64,000 nucleotides of DNA from Clostridium_AT stratigraminis (GCF_045310675.1 NZ_JBJHZZ010000001.1:744001-808000), one strand, 5' to 3'. Positions 1 through 8,293 are shown, counted from the stretch's first letter. Notes: generated by a model not told the origin, from the sequence alone. Translations and numbers: made by a program.

Positions 1-2
1 AT

Positions 3-464
3 ACTGATGAGATGGTGGAGAGAATAGGTTCATGGCAGGATAATAATCTTCAAATAAGGACTGCAAGAGAAGCTGTGAAACTACTAAACTACTACATCCA
101 TACCGGAATTTCATTTAATCAAGAGACAACACTTTCTGGAAAAACAATAGTTAAGAATATCATTACAGCAAAATCTAAAGGTTACCATGTAGTAATGAAT
201 TATATAGGGATAGAAAGTCCTGATATTGCAAAAGAGAGAGTTAAAATCAGAGTATCTAACGGTGGTCATGGTATTTCAGAAGATCTTATTGAAAGAAGAT
301 ATCATGAATCCTTACAAAATCTCAGGACTGTCATAGGTATTTGTGACGAACTAAATATCTATGATAATACTAACAAGTTTGAACAAATCGCTTATATATT
401 TAATGGTGAATTAAAATGGAAAAGTGTTGTTCTGCCAAATTGGGCTAAAGATATTTTTAAATAA
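3..464 (+). CDS. Zeta-toxin-like / predicted ABC-type ATPase (COG4185 type), 5' end outside window
   Basis: The frame is open from base 3, so the first in-window ATG at 12 is probably internal and the P-loop lies upstream. What remains reads like the C-terminal two thirds of a zeta-toxin/UDP-GlcNAc-kinase-like protein: an N-terminal DE pair near the edge, a helix followed by the family's ETTLSG segment, a VMNYIG strand (substrate or nucleotide loop), a basic helix ERRYHESLQNL and a C-terminal WA.DIF tail. Zeta toxins phosphorylate UDP-N-acetylglucosamine; stand-alone members of this ATPase family are common cassette cargo and many are uncharacterised. No antitoxin lies downstream. The stop is followed by a hairpin and then attC site 1, so this is the cargo of the first, partial cassette. 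The family call is good; the toxin function is only inferred. Confidence 0.75.
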   Translation, partial: TDEMVERIGSWQDNNLQIRTAREAVKLLNYYIHTGISFNQETTLSGKTIVKNIITAKSKGYHVVMNYIGIESPDIAKERVKIRVSNGGHGISEDLIERRYHESLQNLRTVIGICDELNIYDNTNKFEQIAYIFNGELKWKSVVLPNWAKDIFK

Positions 465-469
465 TAGGA

Positions 470-508
470 TGGTATAGCTTTCGAATAAAATATAGCGAAA
501 ATATACCA
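470..508 (+). terminator. Hairpin after the zeta-like gene
   Basis: TGGTATA (470-476) pairs with TATACCA (502-508), with further inner pairing TTTCG/CGAAA. There is no clear T-run, so it could be a weak terminator or a structured cassette end just before the R'' box. Confidence 0.35.
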
Positions 509-512
509 CTTC

Positions 513-610
513 CTCTAACAAAATATGACCGCAAGGGCTGCGCCACAAGGGAGAGGCTAAGATAGGAGTTATCTAAGCCTCTCCCTCGTCGGTCATACGG
601 AACGTTGAAC
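513..610 (+). repeat. attC-like site 1
   Basis: The R'' box CTCTAAC (513-519) is followed by AAAA. TATGACCG (524-531) pairs with CGGTCATA (590-597), and a long inner stem GGGAGAGGCTTAG-like pairs around TTATCTAAGCC. The R' box is GTTGAAC (604-610), a perfect GTTRRRY. The predicted exchange point is between G604 and T605. It closes the zeta-like cassette and opens the unit that holds the IS91-like element. Confidence 0.75.
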
Positions 611-734
611 TAAACCGCACGGAGTGCGGTGGATAAACAGTAATAATAGTAAATTTATAATTGAAATCATAGTTTTTTATAGATACTCCATTTAGTATGA
701 AAGGTGAAAATCTTAATATTAAAGGAGTTTTATT

Positions 735-1583
735 ATGACAAAATTAAGGGAGCAGTACAAAAGAGATCTTGAAATCAAAGGATTTAGTCCTAAAACCCAA
801 GATGCATATTTACGGCATGTAGCAGTCTTTTCCAAGCACTTTGGTAAGTCACCTGATTTACTAGGTATTGAAGAAATTAAGGACTATCTCCACTATGTTA
901 TTACAGATAGAGGTCTTAGTAAGTCTTATGTGAATCAGGTATACAGTGCACTAAAATTCCTATACGAGGCAACTTTAGGAAGAGAGTGGAAAATGACACA
1001 AATACCGAGAGTTAAAAAGGATAAGAAACTTCCTCAGGTACTTTCAAGGCTAGAGATTAAAAAAATTTTGGATAGCATTACAAACCTTAAACATAGGGCT
1101 ATATTAACAACAATATATGCTTCGGGGTTAAGGGTTGGGGAAGTTGTTAATTTAAAAGTCATAGATATAGATAGTAAGTGTATGCAGATCAAGGTTTGCC
1201 TTGGAAAAGGGAAGAAGGATAGATTTACTATCCTGTCTGAGAAAAATCTTATAGTTTTACGTGATTATTTCAAATATTATAAACCTAAGGATTGGCTATT
1301 TCCAGGAGATGATGAGTCAAAACATCTTACTGAAAGGACTGTTGAACGTGTATTTGAGAAAGCAAAGGCGAAAGCCGGAGTTTTAAAACCAGGGAATGTA
1401 CATTGTCTAAGGCATAGTTTTGCTACTCATTTACTGGAAGATGGTACAGATATACACTACATACAGGCATTACTAGGACATACTAACATTCAAACCACAA
1501 ACATATACTTGCATGTAACTGCAGCTAGAATAAAGAAAATAAGAAGTCCTTTTGACATATTAGACGGTGGACAGGATGAATGA
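735..1583 (+). CDS. Tyrosine recombinase of the IS91-associated type
   Basis: A 282-residue tyrosine recombinase with a SAM-like N-terminal core-binding domain (about 1-85) and a C-terminal catalytic domain. The catalytic set is visible: R133 in GLRVGE, K159 region, H223 and R226 in HCLRHSF, H249 in LLGH, and Y258. The C-terminus KIRSPFDIL resembles both integron integrases and the integrases found beside IS91 transposases. It lacks the extra segment between the second patch and the HxLRH motif that defines IntI proteins, and at 282 residues it is shorter than typical IntI. It overlaps the transposase start and has ribosome site AAAGGAG. I therefore assign it to the IS91-like element, not to the cassette array. 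Whether it can act on attC sites is unknown. Confidence 0.85.
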   Translation: MTKLREQYKRDLEIKGFSPKTQDAYLRHVAVFSKHFGKSPDLLGIEEIKDYLHYVITDRGLSKSYVNQVYSALKFLYEATLGREWKMTQIPRVKKDKKLPQVLSRLEIKKILDSITNLKHRAILTTIYASGLRVGEVVNLKVIDIDSKCMQIKVCLGKGKKDRFTILSEKNLIVLRDYFKYYKPKDWLFPGDDESKHLTERTVERVFEKAKAKAGVLKPGNVHCLRHSFATHLLEDGTDIHYIQALLGHTNIQTTNIYLHVTAARIKKIRSPFDILDGGQDE

Positions 1584-2730
1584 ACTTCAAGATATAGTGC
1601 ATAAATATGGTGAAGAATATCGTAAAGAGCATAGTTTGCCTCTTAATCAACTTAAGGCATTGAGCTCAATAGAAGCATGCAGAACTTCTTTACTTGGTGG
1701 ACATATAGATGAGTGTGAGGAATGTGGGCATGTTAAAATCTCTTATAATTCCTGCAGAAACAGGCACTGTCCAAAATGCCAAAGTTTAGCTAAAGAACAA
1801 TGGCTTGAAAATAGAAAGAGTGACCTGCTTCCCATAAGATACTTTCATGTAGTTTTTACACTGCCGGAAGAAATTAATGCGTTAGCATTAAGAAATCAGA
1901 AAGAAATATATAAGATTCTATTTAAAGCTGCATCTGAAACTCTCCTTGAATTAGCTCGCAAACCAAAGTATATAGGAGCACAACTTGGATTTACAGCCTT
2001 ACTGCATACTTGGGGACAAAACCTTATGTTTCACCCACATCTCCATTGCATTGTTCCTTCTGGAGGTTTATCAATAGACGGAGTAAAATGGATAAGCTCT
2101 AGGAAGAAGTTCTTTATACCCGTTAGGGTACTTTCTGTAAAGTTCAAAGGAAGATTTCTATACCTTTTACTAAATGAATACTATAACAATAGACTAAAGT
2201 TTGTCGCAGAAATAGCTGAACTAGCCAGAGCTGACATATTTAGATGTCTGATTGAAAGACTGCAACAAAAGAATTGGATAGTATACTGTAAGCCGCCAAT
2301 CAAAACTGCTGCATATATGCTCCAATATCTCGGAAGATATACCCACAGAGTAGCTATTTCAAACAATAGAATTGAACATATAGAAAATGGTTTTGTAACT
2401 TTCAAATGGCGGGACTATAAAGATAGGAATAAAGAAAAACATATGACTATAAGTGCAGAAGAATTGATACGGAGGTTTCTAATGCATATTTTGCCAGAAA
2501 GGTTTGTTAAAATCAGACATTTTGGTATTCTTGGCAACAGAAATAAGAAAACGAAACTAGAGGAATGCAAGAAATTAACTGGTGCAAAACTTACAAGCAT
2601 TAAAAAATTAAGTATGGAAGAAGTATTACTAAAACTAACTGGATTAGACATCCGAATTTGTCCGTGCTGTAAAGCTGGCAAGATGATTAGGAGAAGCAAA
2701 ATTCTGCCATCAATTTGTTCACCTCCATAA
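1576..2730 (+). CDS. IS91-family HUH (Y2-type) transposase
   Basis: The protein is 384 residues from the ATG at 1576; a GTG at 1567 is an alternative start. The N-terminal zinc ribbon has cysteines at about 47, 50, 60, 65 and 68 (CxxC...CRNRHCPKC). The metal-binding HUH motif HPHLH is at 153-157, and the family motif YLGRYTHRVAISN, with the nucleophilic tyrosines, starts at about 251. IS91 enzymes nick one strand and transpose by rolling circle, inserting at short GTTC/CTTG-like targets. The C-terminus carries a second CPCC cysteine pair. It overlaps the recombinase gene by 8 bp, which suggests translational coupling. It looks intact and potentially active. Confidence 0.93.
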   Translation: MNELQDIVHKYGEEYRKEHSLPLNQLKALSSIEACRTSLLGGHIDECEECGHVKISYNSCRNRHCPKCQSLAKEQWLENRKSDLLPIRYFHVVFTLPEEINALALRNQKEIYKILFKAASETLLELARKPKYIGAQLGFTALLHTWGQNLMFHPHLHCIVPSGGLSIDGVKWISSRKKFFIPVRVLSVKFKGRFLYLLLNEYYNNRLKFVAEIAELARADIFRCLIERLQQKNWIVYCKPPIKTAAYMLQYLGRYTHRVAISNNRIEHIENGFVTFKWRDYKDRNKEKHMTISAEELIRRFLMHILPERFVKIRHFGILGNRNKKTKLEECKKLTGAKLTSIKKLSMEEVLLKLTGLDIRICPCCKAGKMIRRSKILPSICSPP

Positions 2731-2926
2731 TATATTGAAAACTTAATAATTTATGTATTTGATTAATGGGGAGGGGGAAAGTCTATTTAAAATACAGGGA
2801 AAATATTATAATAGATACAAATTAAGTAACTAATTTATAAGAATTATGATAAAATTATGATAAGTAAATAAAATCAGAAGGGGTATAAAAATTATTGAAA
2901 CCCCATAATGGAGGTTAGCGGTATCG

Positions 2927-3058
2927 TTCAACTGGAGTGTATCTGAAATTGAGTAGTTAAAACTTATAATAGGATACTGTAATTAATGCCTGTTATTCTT
3001 TTGAGCAGGCATTAATTTAAAATATGCTCAACTTCAGATACACTTCTAAGAGTTAGGT
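2927..3058 (+). repeat. attC-like site 2
   Basis: The R'' box GTTCAAC (2927-2933) is a perfect RYYYAAC and the exact reverse complement of R' of site 1. The outer stem AGTGTATCTGAA pairs with TTCAGATACACT. An inner stem TAATGCCTG pairs with CAGGCATTA. The R' box is GTTAGGT (3052-3058). Its interior sequence is unlike the other sites, which is normal for attC sites: structure is conserved more than sequence. Confidence 0.8.
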
Positions 3059-3099
3059 GAAATCGTTGTTTAAGAGATGGTTATTGAAGGGGGATTAAC

Positions 3100-3663
3100 A
3101 TGAAACATGAAAAATTTTTAAATAGTTATTTGCCTGATGAAAGCTGTAAAAGTTTGAGTACAGAAACTATTAGTAAATATAAGGAGATAGCTCCAGATAT
3201 TTTACTAAGCTTATGGACAAATAACGGTGTAGGTAAATACGGAAATGGAATTGTAGAAATAATCAATCCAGAAGAATATCAAATGGTTTTAGAGATGTGG
3301 TTTGGAAAAGAAGTGCCTAATTATATACCATTTATGATAAGTGGATTTGGTCATTTATTTTATTATAGAAAACTTACTGTAGAAGATGAGGATGTTATAT
3401 GTTTAGATCCACATTACAAAAAAACATTCAATTGTACATGGAATATCAACACTTTTTTCAATAGCTTCTTGTTAAGTGATGATATAATTAAAACTTTACT
3501 AAAAAAAGATTTATTTATTGAAGGTACAGAAAAAGTAGGAAAATTACATGATGGGGAAATATTATTCTTTGAACCAGCGCTTTGTTTGGGTGGCAGTGAA
3601 GAATTAAAATATATTAATAAGGGAAATGTAATTATTCATCACCAATTACTAAGACAAATGTAA
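3100..3663 (+). CDS. Tdi1-like / DUF1851 immunity-type protein
   Basis: A 187-residue soluble protein. The N-terminal GAD-like region contains LLSLWTNNGVGKYGNGIVEIINP, and a C-terminal part with HDGEILFFEPALCLGGSE resembles the DUF1851 region found in Tdi1, the immunity protein of a type VI secretion DNase. In Gram-positive cassettes such proteins probably give orphan immunity against incoming toxins. No toxin gene lies next to it. Ribosome site AAGGGGG lies upstream of ATG 3100. It is the only gene of its cassette, between sites 2 and 3. The family assignment rests on motif resemblance. Confidence 0.7.
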   Translation: MKHEKFLNSYLPDESCKSLSTETISKYKEIAPDILLSLWTNNGVGKYGNGIVEIINPEEYQMVLEMWFGKEVPNYIPFMISGFGHLFYYRKLTVEDEDVICLDPHYKKTFNCTWNINTFFNSFLLSDDIIKTLLKKDLFIEGTEKVGKLHDGEILFFEPALCLGGSEELKYINKGNVIIHHQLLRQM

Positions 3664-3737
3664 TATAATAGATAGCTTCAAATAGAGTACTATATTTTTG
3701 AAAACATCTAATAAAAAGGTGTGTATACAGCGACATC

Positions 3738-3848
3738 ACATAACAAAATGTTCAAGTCCGCTTTGCATGAGGAGACTGCAAAGCACACCTGCGAAGCCAA
3801 GTGCGGTCGCTCTAGGCTTCTCGGCGTCTTGAACAAGGCACGTTAGAG
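3738..3848 (+). repeat. attC-like site 3
   Basis: The R'' box ACATAAC (3738-3744) is followed by AAAA; TGTTCAAG pairs with CTTGAACA as the outer stem, with CTTTGCA/TGCAAAG inside. The R' box is GTTAGAG (3842-3848). R'' differs by one base from the complement of R' at site 2. About 50 bp further on, GTCTAACAAAATATTGC (3902-3918) looks like an orphan R'' end with no partner; the remaining bases up to 4117 show nothing recognisable. Confidence 0.75.
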
Positions 3849-4117
3849 GAAATTATTTATTAGTGAAAGTTTTACTTGATTTTATGTTTTTATTAATTTA
3901 CGTCTAACAAAATATTGCAATTGCTTACTAGATAGATTTAAAAAACTTTTATGAGTATTTGAAAATAGTCAATGATAATAGATGTAAAATTCTTCATCCA
4001 TAGCATTGTAAAGATTTACATAATATAATTTATAGCATAATTAAGCTAAATATGGTTTCCAAATAAGTATAAGGTTACGGTGTTAAAACTAGAGAATAAA
4101 TTATTAGGAGAAAAAAC

Positions 4118-4852
4118 ATGGATAAATTAAAAAAAATATTAATTGGAGAATCTAAGAATTTAAAGGTTTTAGACGTTGGGACAGGCGTTGGATTTTTTAT
4201 TGAAGTGCTGCAAGAAAGCTTACCGGGTTATATTAGTATAATCGGAATAGATACAAAGAAAGAGGTATTGAATAAGGCTGCAGAAAAATATAAAGATAAT
4301 AGGATTAAATTTATGTATATGGATGGGGAAAAAATTGAATTTGAAAATAATAGTATAGATGTAATTTCTATTTCTAATACTCTTCATCATTTACCAAATA
4401 AAGAAAAGGTATTAAGTGAAATTAAACGAGTATTGAAGCCAAAGGGTATTATGATAATTAATGAAATGATTTCTGATAATCAATCTGAGAAACAACTTTC
4501 CCATGTGAAACTTCACCATCTTCAAGGAGAAATAGATACTTTAATAGGGATGTGTCATAATAGGACTTTTACTGTACAGGAATTAGTTAAAATAGTAGAT
4601 AGTTTAAATCTAGAAAAGGTAGACATGTTTCAGTATAATACCCATGAAGAACAAGAAAAAAATCAAAACTTAGAAGAAGAAAAAGAAATTTTAGACCAAT
4701 GTTTTCAAGCACTGGAAGCAAAAATAGAAAAAGTAAGTAATGTAGAGCAACATGATAGGTATTTAGAAATCTTAGAAAAATTTAGAAATAAGCTATACAA
4801 TATAGGATTTTTTACTGCAACTGAATTGGTAATTGTATGTAGAAAAATATAA
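4118..4852 (+). CDS. Class I SAM-dependent methyltransferase
   Basis: 244 residues. The SAM-binding motif I VLDVGTGVGFF is at about 17-27, an acidic strand end GIDTKKEVL follows, and motif IV-like ISISNTLHHLPN is typical of Methyltransf_11 enzymes. The C-terminal third is a charged, coiled-coil-like helical stretch (about 165-225). The substrate cannot be told from sequence. It is the single gene of the cassette whose boxes GTTAGAG and CTCTAAC are exact reverse complements. It has ribosome site TAGGAG and all-plus orientation like the other cassette genes. Confidence 0.85.
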   Translation: MDKLKKILIGESKNLKVLDVGTGVGFFIEVLQESLPGYISIIGIDTKKEVLNKAAEKYKDNRIKFMYMDGEKIEFENNSIDVISISNTLHHLPNKEKVLSEIKRVLKPKGIMIINEMISDNQSEKQLSHVKLHHLQGEIDTLIGMCHNRTFTVQELVKIVDSLNLEKVDMFQYNTHEEQEKNQNLEEEKEILDQCFQALEAKIEKVSNVEQHDRYLEILEKFRNKLYNIGFFTATELVIVCRKI

Positions 4853-4890
4853 CTATTCACGGATATAGATAAGGCGAAACATAACACTTC

Positions 4891-5002
4891 CTCTAACAAA
4901 ACACTCAAGCTCGCCTTGGCTTGAATAGATAGCTAAAGCACATCCTTTCACCAGGCCATGTCTGGCTAGGTTCAAGGACGTCTTGAGTGCGGAACGTAAA
5001 AC
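4891..5002 (+). repeat. attC-like site 4
   Basis: The R'' box CTCTAAC (4891-4897) exactly complements R' of site 3. CACTCAAG pairs with CTTGAGTG as the outer stem, and GCCTTGGCTTG-type plus AGCCATGTCTGGCT inner elements are shared with sites 7 and 11. The right box reads GTAAAAC (4996-5002), a degraded R' that no longer matches GTTRRRY. Confidence 0.7.
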
Positions 5003-5085
5003 GAAATCCTATTAAATATAGTGCTAGCTTTAAGTATTCATCGGTTTAAATAAAATATTTTAATATAATACTTTCGGAGGTATGT

Positions 5086-5571
5086 ATGAGTAATTATCCC
5101 AAAGATATAGAATCATTTCATAAAACTTTGTTAAATTTGAAGGGGATTTTAAATATAGAGAGTGGTATAGATAATTTAGGTTCCGTAGATTTAGAAATGT
5201 TAAAACAACCTGAATTTTCACATCTACCACATGCATCTCTTTTGCGAACAAATGGTGGATTAGAGAATGAAGTACTGATTCAATTTGAATTTTTAATAGA
5301 TAACTCAATAGAAAGCTTACACTCATTAGAGTTTATATCTTGGTTTGTGCGTGATAGTGGAAGAGGAGGAACTAAGATCCAATTAAGACCCTTTGCACTT
5401 CCGCCAGAAACACCTTATGGAAAACAGCTTGGAAAATCATTAAAATTTCATATTGATCTATTTATAGATGGTATTGAGGGATCTTTAGAACCAGCATTTA
5501 AAGTAATTCAAAATCTAAATGAATCTATCAATTTGTATATAAAGTTGTATAATATACCACTAAAAGAATAG
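5086..5571 (+). CDS. Cassette protein of unknown function
   Basis: A 161-residue soluble protein that I do not recognise. It has no signal peptide or membrane segment. The middle is beta-rich and charged, with WFVRDSGRGGTKIQLRPF followed by a proline-rich loop (PPETPYGKQLG) and a helical C-terminus. Ribosome site TCGGAGG lies upstream of ATG 5086. It is the only gene between sites 4 and 5. The cassette boxes here no longer complement each other, so this cassette is probably old or damaged. An immunity-like role would fit the neighbours but is a guess. Confidence 0.6.
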   Translation: MSNYPKDIESFHKTLLNLKGILNIESGIDNLGSVDLEMLKQPEFSHLPHASLLRTNGGLENEVLIQFEFLIDNSIESLHSLEFISWFVRDSGRGGTKIQLRPFALPPETPYGKQLGKSLKFHIDLFIDGIEGSLEPAFKVIQNLNESINLYIKLYNIPLKE

Positions 5572-5648
5572 ATATATAGCAAATGTATATTTCAAGAATA
5601 AGACTTTTTAGGATAGTGGTAGTTTCAAGTGCAGTGTCGACGGACTTT

Positions 5649-5725
5649 GCTTAACAAGGCGCTCAAGTTTGCTTTGGCAGTAAAGGGTCAAGCCTTTGAA
5701 GAAGCCAAAGCACATTACTTCACAT
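5649..5725 (+). repeat. attC-like site 5, truncated
   Basis: R'' GCTTAAC (5649-5655) and the left arm GGCGCTCAAG...CTTTGGC are present, followed by the middle AAGCCAAAGCACATTACTTCAC. The right arm and R' are missing: the sequence jumps straight to the conserved cassette-leader motif CGAAATCCTATTGAAG. It looks like a deletion of the 3' half. The 30 bp before R'' (TAGTTTCAAGTGCAG...GGACTT) recur before sites 6, 8, 9 and 16. Confidence 0.6.
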
Positions 5726-5806
5726 CGAAATCCTATTGAAGTAACTTTTTATTTAAAGTTTATTTGATTGAGAAGTAAAGATTCTTACATAACAGGAGGT
5801 AACTAA

Positions 5807-6307
5807 GTGTCAGAAAAATTTCTATGTTTAATTGCTACATTTGATGAAGAAACATCAAAACGAATGATGGAAATCCAATACATCATAAATGAAGCAGGTA
5901 TCATTGGCAAACAGACTCCCAATCTACCTCACCACATCACTTTGGCATATTTCGATACAGGTTATGAAAAAGAAATTAAACAGCTACTTCAAGAAGTATG
6001 TGCTAAATTCAAAAGCTTTGAATTGTCTTTTAGTCATATTGGGTTGTTTGGATTGAAAGTCTTATTCTTGGCACCAAATATAAATAATGAACTTCTTGAC
6101 TTGCATAAAAAATTTGATGGAAATTGTATAGATAACAGTCAAAGCTGGACAGCCCATGTCACAGTATTAATAGATGAAGCTGAAAACATTCAAAAAGCAC
6201 TTCCATTAGTAGCACAGAATTTTCAGCAACTAAATGGAAGAGTAGAAAGTGTGAGCTTATATGAGTTCTTTCCTACACAGCTTATAGCAGAATACAAATT
6301 ACAGTAG
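5807..6307 (+). CDS. 2'-5' RNA ligase-fold (2H phosphoesterase) protein
   Basis: 166 residues, GTG start with ribosome site CAGGAGG six bases upstream. The two HxT motifs of the 2H phosphoesterase superfamily are present: H43-x-T45 in HHITLAYF and H117-x-T119 in AHVTVLI. Members hydrolyse or form 2',5'- and 2',3'-cyclic phosphates in RNA or small nucleotides; the physiological substrate of this branch is unknown. It differs clearly from the ThpR-like protein at 25.9-26.4 kb and from the second cassette-borne member at 12.5 kb. It sits between the damaged sites 5 and 6. Confidence 0.85.
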   Translation: MSEKFLCLIATFDEETSKRMMEIQYIINEAGIIGKQTPNLPHHITLAYFDTGYEKEIKQLLQEVCAKFKSFELSFSHIGLFGLKVLFLAPNINNELLDLHKKFDGNCIDNSQSWTAHVTVLIDEAENIQKALPLVAQNFQQLNGRVESVSLYEFFPTQLIAEYKLQ

Positions 6308-6413
6308 CTAATAATAAAACCTTTTATAGATTTACAACTTAACTTTTATATTTTGTATTTATAATTAGCTTTATTTATTAGCGATAATTTCAAGTTTAGT
6401 GATAGCGGACTTC

Positions 6414-6608
6414 GCTTAAGAAAATTTTGTCGTACGCCTTGACTGGAAAGTACTTTAACGCAGATAAGTAATATATTTGAATGTAGTTTTCTAATTAAGA
6501 TAATCTTGATAACATAGTCAAAGCACATTTCTTCATCGGCGCAAGCGCAGCCAAGGAGTATTCCTCTGTGGTCCGGTTCAGGAATGTCGGGAATCCGAGA
6601 CGTTAGCC
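6414..6608 (+). repeat. attC-like site 6, enlarged
   Basis: R'' is degraded (GCTTAAG, 6414-6420); R' is GTTAGCC (6602-6608). The right half GCGCAAGCGCAGCCAAGG...GGTCCGGTTCAGGAATGTC is nearly the same as in sites 10 and 13. About 70 AT-rich bases are inserted in the loop region near 6450-6520; site 13 has an insertion of similar size at the same place. Confidence 0.65.
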
Positions 6609-6700
6609 GAAATCTTTCATCAGTAAGTGCTAACTTAAAATGTTGTTTTGATGAAAAAAATTAAAATATATTACAAAAATCAAAATGATAGGAGACTTTT

Positions 6701-7249
6701 ATGATGATTAATAGACATAGAAAAACACTAGTAACTGATTCAGGAATGCACTGCATTTGGGACCCTTGCTATTTTTCAAATATTAATAATTATGATTCAT
6801 GGGAGAGGGAACTTTTAGAAGATGAAGATATTCTACAACATATAGATAAAGGAAAGTTTGTACCTATTAATATTCATTCGGATGGTGCATTTGAATTTGA
6901 AGTAAGAGTAGGTACTTCAGAAGTTTTTCAACAACTGTCAGAGTGTGAAAGAAAGTACCTCATTGTTTCATCTGAAGAATATCGTTTTGTAAGTAATGGA
7001 TATGTTTGTATTAGTGGAATAGAGTATATTTGTAATAACCCGGATGAGAATATTGGGTGCTTGTCAATTGACAGAGGGGATTATAGTGTAACAGTTCATT
7101 TAATTGGTTGGGATGATGAACCTGGGATGAGAGAACCTGATGGAACTCCAAAGGTTGAAGCACTACCAGACTTCATAATTATTATGAATCCATCTCTAAA
7201 TGAAGAGGAATATAGAGTAGATTTAAATACATTTCCAGACCAAGCATAA
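6701..7249 (+). CDS. Cassette protein of unknown function, immunity-like
   Basis: A 182-residue acidic soluble protein with no signal or membrane segment. Its features are an N-terminal IWDPCYF, a repeated aromatic/acidic region, SGIEYI, a strand-rich segment ending in LIGWDDEPG, and a C-terminal ALPDFIIIMNPS. I believe I have seen similar proteins as single hypothetical genes in other bacteria but cannot name a family. Ribosome site TAGGAG lies upstream of ATGATG. Its cassette is well preserved: boxes GTTAGCC and GGCTAAC are exact reverse complements. Confidence 0.65.
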   Translation: MMINRHRKTLVTDSGMHCIWDPCYFSNINNYDSWERELLEDEDILQHIDKGKFVPINIHSDGAFEFEVRVGTSEVFQQLSECERKYLIVSSEEYRFVSNGYVCISGIEYICNNPDENIGCLSIDRGDYSVTVHLIGWDDEPGMREPDGTPKVEALPDFIIIMNPSLNEEEYRVDLNTFPDQA

Positions 7250-7263
7250 TAATGTTGAACTTC

Positions 7264-7380
7264 GGCTAACAAAAAATTGCCGTTCGTCTTAGCCTAAAAA
7301 GGAGGTCAAGACGCACCTGAGACACTAAGCCATGTCTGGCTAAGTGTCTGTCTCGTTGTCGGCAACACTAGACGTTAACT
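7264..7380 (+). repeat. attC-like site 7
   Basis: The R'' box GGCTAAC (7264-7270) exactly complements R' of site 6. TTGCCG pairs with CGGCAA, GTCTTAGCC/GTCAAGAC-type stems follow, and AAGCCATGTCTGGCT is in the middle. The R' box is GTTAACT (7374-7380). Confidence 0.8.
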
Positions 7381-7483
7381 GAAATCCTTTTGAAATAAGT
7401 GCAAATTTGTAGTAAACATTAAATTAAAGAATTTGGGCCGTATAAGTAATCTATAGCACACTATTAATAAAGGAGGTGTTAAA

Positions 7484-7912
7484 GTGCAAATTAAATTATT
7501 TGAACCCAAATATAGAGATGATATGATATTTATGATTTTGGAAGCAAAAAATACATTAGGTAGGATACCTCACCTAAATGAAGATTTACTTGACATTGTT
7601 GATAATTATATTTTAACTGGTAATATGTTTTGGGTAGCAATTGATGATAATGACAGAGTTATTGGAAGTATTGGAACTAATATTGTTTCCACGAATGAGA
7701 TGTGGTTAAAAAGGCTTTATGTTAAATCTACATTAAAAAGGCATGGAATAGGGAAGAAACTTTATAAACATGCAGAAGAATTTGCTATACAGAAGGGAAT
7801 TGATACTATATATACAAGATTCTCAGCTGATTATGTTGAAGCACAAAAATTTTATCTATCGATGGGATTTGTAGAAACAGCACCTTTTGAGATGGTAAAA
7901 TATTTAAAATAA
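7484..7912 (+). CDS. GNAT family N-acetyltransferase
   Basis: 142 residues, GTG start after ribosome site AAAGGAGG. It shows the GNAT core: FWVAIDDNDRVIGSIG (beta2-beta3 hairpin), then LKRLYVKSTLKRHGIGKKLYKHA, which contains the acetyl-CoA pyrophosphate loop R/KxxGxG, and the C-terminal YTRFSADYVEAQKFYLSMGF for CoA packing. The substrate is unknown. It is the first of three genes in a long cassette (boxes GTTAACT/AGTTAAC, exact match). GNATs are frequent integron cargo and some act as antibiotic-modifying enzymes or toxins; there is no antitoxin-like partner here. Confidence 0.88.
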   Translation: MQIKLFEPKYRDDMIFMILEAKNTLGRIPHLNEDLLDIVDNYILTGNMFWVAIDDNDRVIGSIGTNIVSTNEMWLKRLYVKSTLKRHGIGKKLYKHAEEFAIQKGIDTIYTRFSADYVEAQKFYLSMGFVETAPFEMVKYLK

Positions 7913-8086
7913 ATCCTTAGATTGTTTCAAAGCATTATCACAAACGAAGCTATTTAAATATATAAATATTTAAATATTTGCTGGTTCTATGCTGGTTCAG
8001 CGTGGATTCTATAAACTGACTTAGTATAGAAGCTTATTATATAGTGGCACAAGAGTACAATTAGACAATCTACACAAGATTTTCAG

Positions 8087-8293
8087 GTGCAAAACTATGA
8101 AAAAAATTTTTATATATGCTTAAAGTTTGCTTGGTATTTCTTAATTACTGCTATAGCAACAACATATAATCAAACCTTTGGCTTTTCATTTTTAGTAATT
8201 TGTTCAATTAAATTGTTAATGGGCGATTACTTATTATCAAAATTCTTTAAAATAGTTACATCGCAATATTCGGAACGGAGGAAATATAAATGA
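8087..8293 (+). CDS. Small two-helix membrane protein
   Basis: 68 residues with GTG start 8087 and only weak ribosome-site sequence. Two hydrophobic segments (about 12-28 and 32-48) are separated by a short loop, and the C-terminal tail is basic (SERRKYK). The stop overlaps the next start in ATGA, so the pair is translationally coupled. Function unknown. It could be a small membrane toxin, transporter half or remnant; nothing in the sequence decides. Confidence 0.5.
   Translation: MQNYEKNFYICLKFAWYFLITAIATTYNQTFGFSFLVICSIKLLMGDYLLSKFFKIVTSQYSERRKYK

Larger units (their letters stand above)
611..2926 (+). mobile_element. IS91-like element carrying a tyrosine recombinase and a HUH transposase
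   Basis: The unit has the common two-gene layout of IS91-family elements from anaerobes: a 'phage integrase' gene overlapping an IS91-type transposase gene. On the transposase side it abuts GTTC (2927-2930). As I recall, IS91/ISCR elements insert next to GTTC or CTTG at their ori end. Close to the left boundary is a 7-bp-arm hairpin, ACCGCAC (614-620) with GTGCGGT (624-630). There is no target duplication, as expected for rolling-circle elements. Both boundaries are inferred from context. The element lies between R' GTTGAAC and R'' GTTCAAC, which are reverse complements, so it also occupies a complete cassette position. Confidence 0.65.

Noticed and set aside
735..1583. Calling the tyrosine recombinase an integron integrase because it sits in the array and ends in SPFD
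   Set aside because: It lacks the IntI-specific insertion and overlaps an IS91 transposase gene, as IS91-associated integrases do.
3902..3918. GTCTAACAAAATATTGC, resembling the left end of an attC site
   Set aside because: No right half or R' box; kept only as a remark under site 3.
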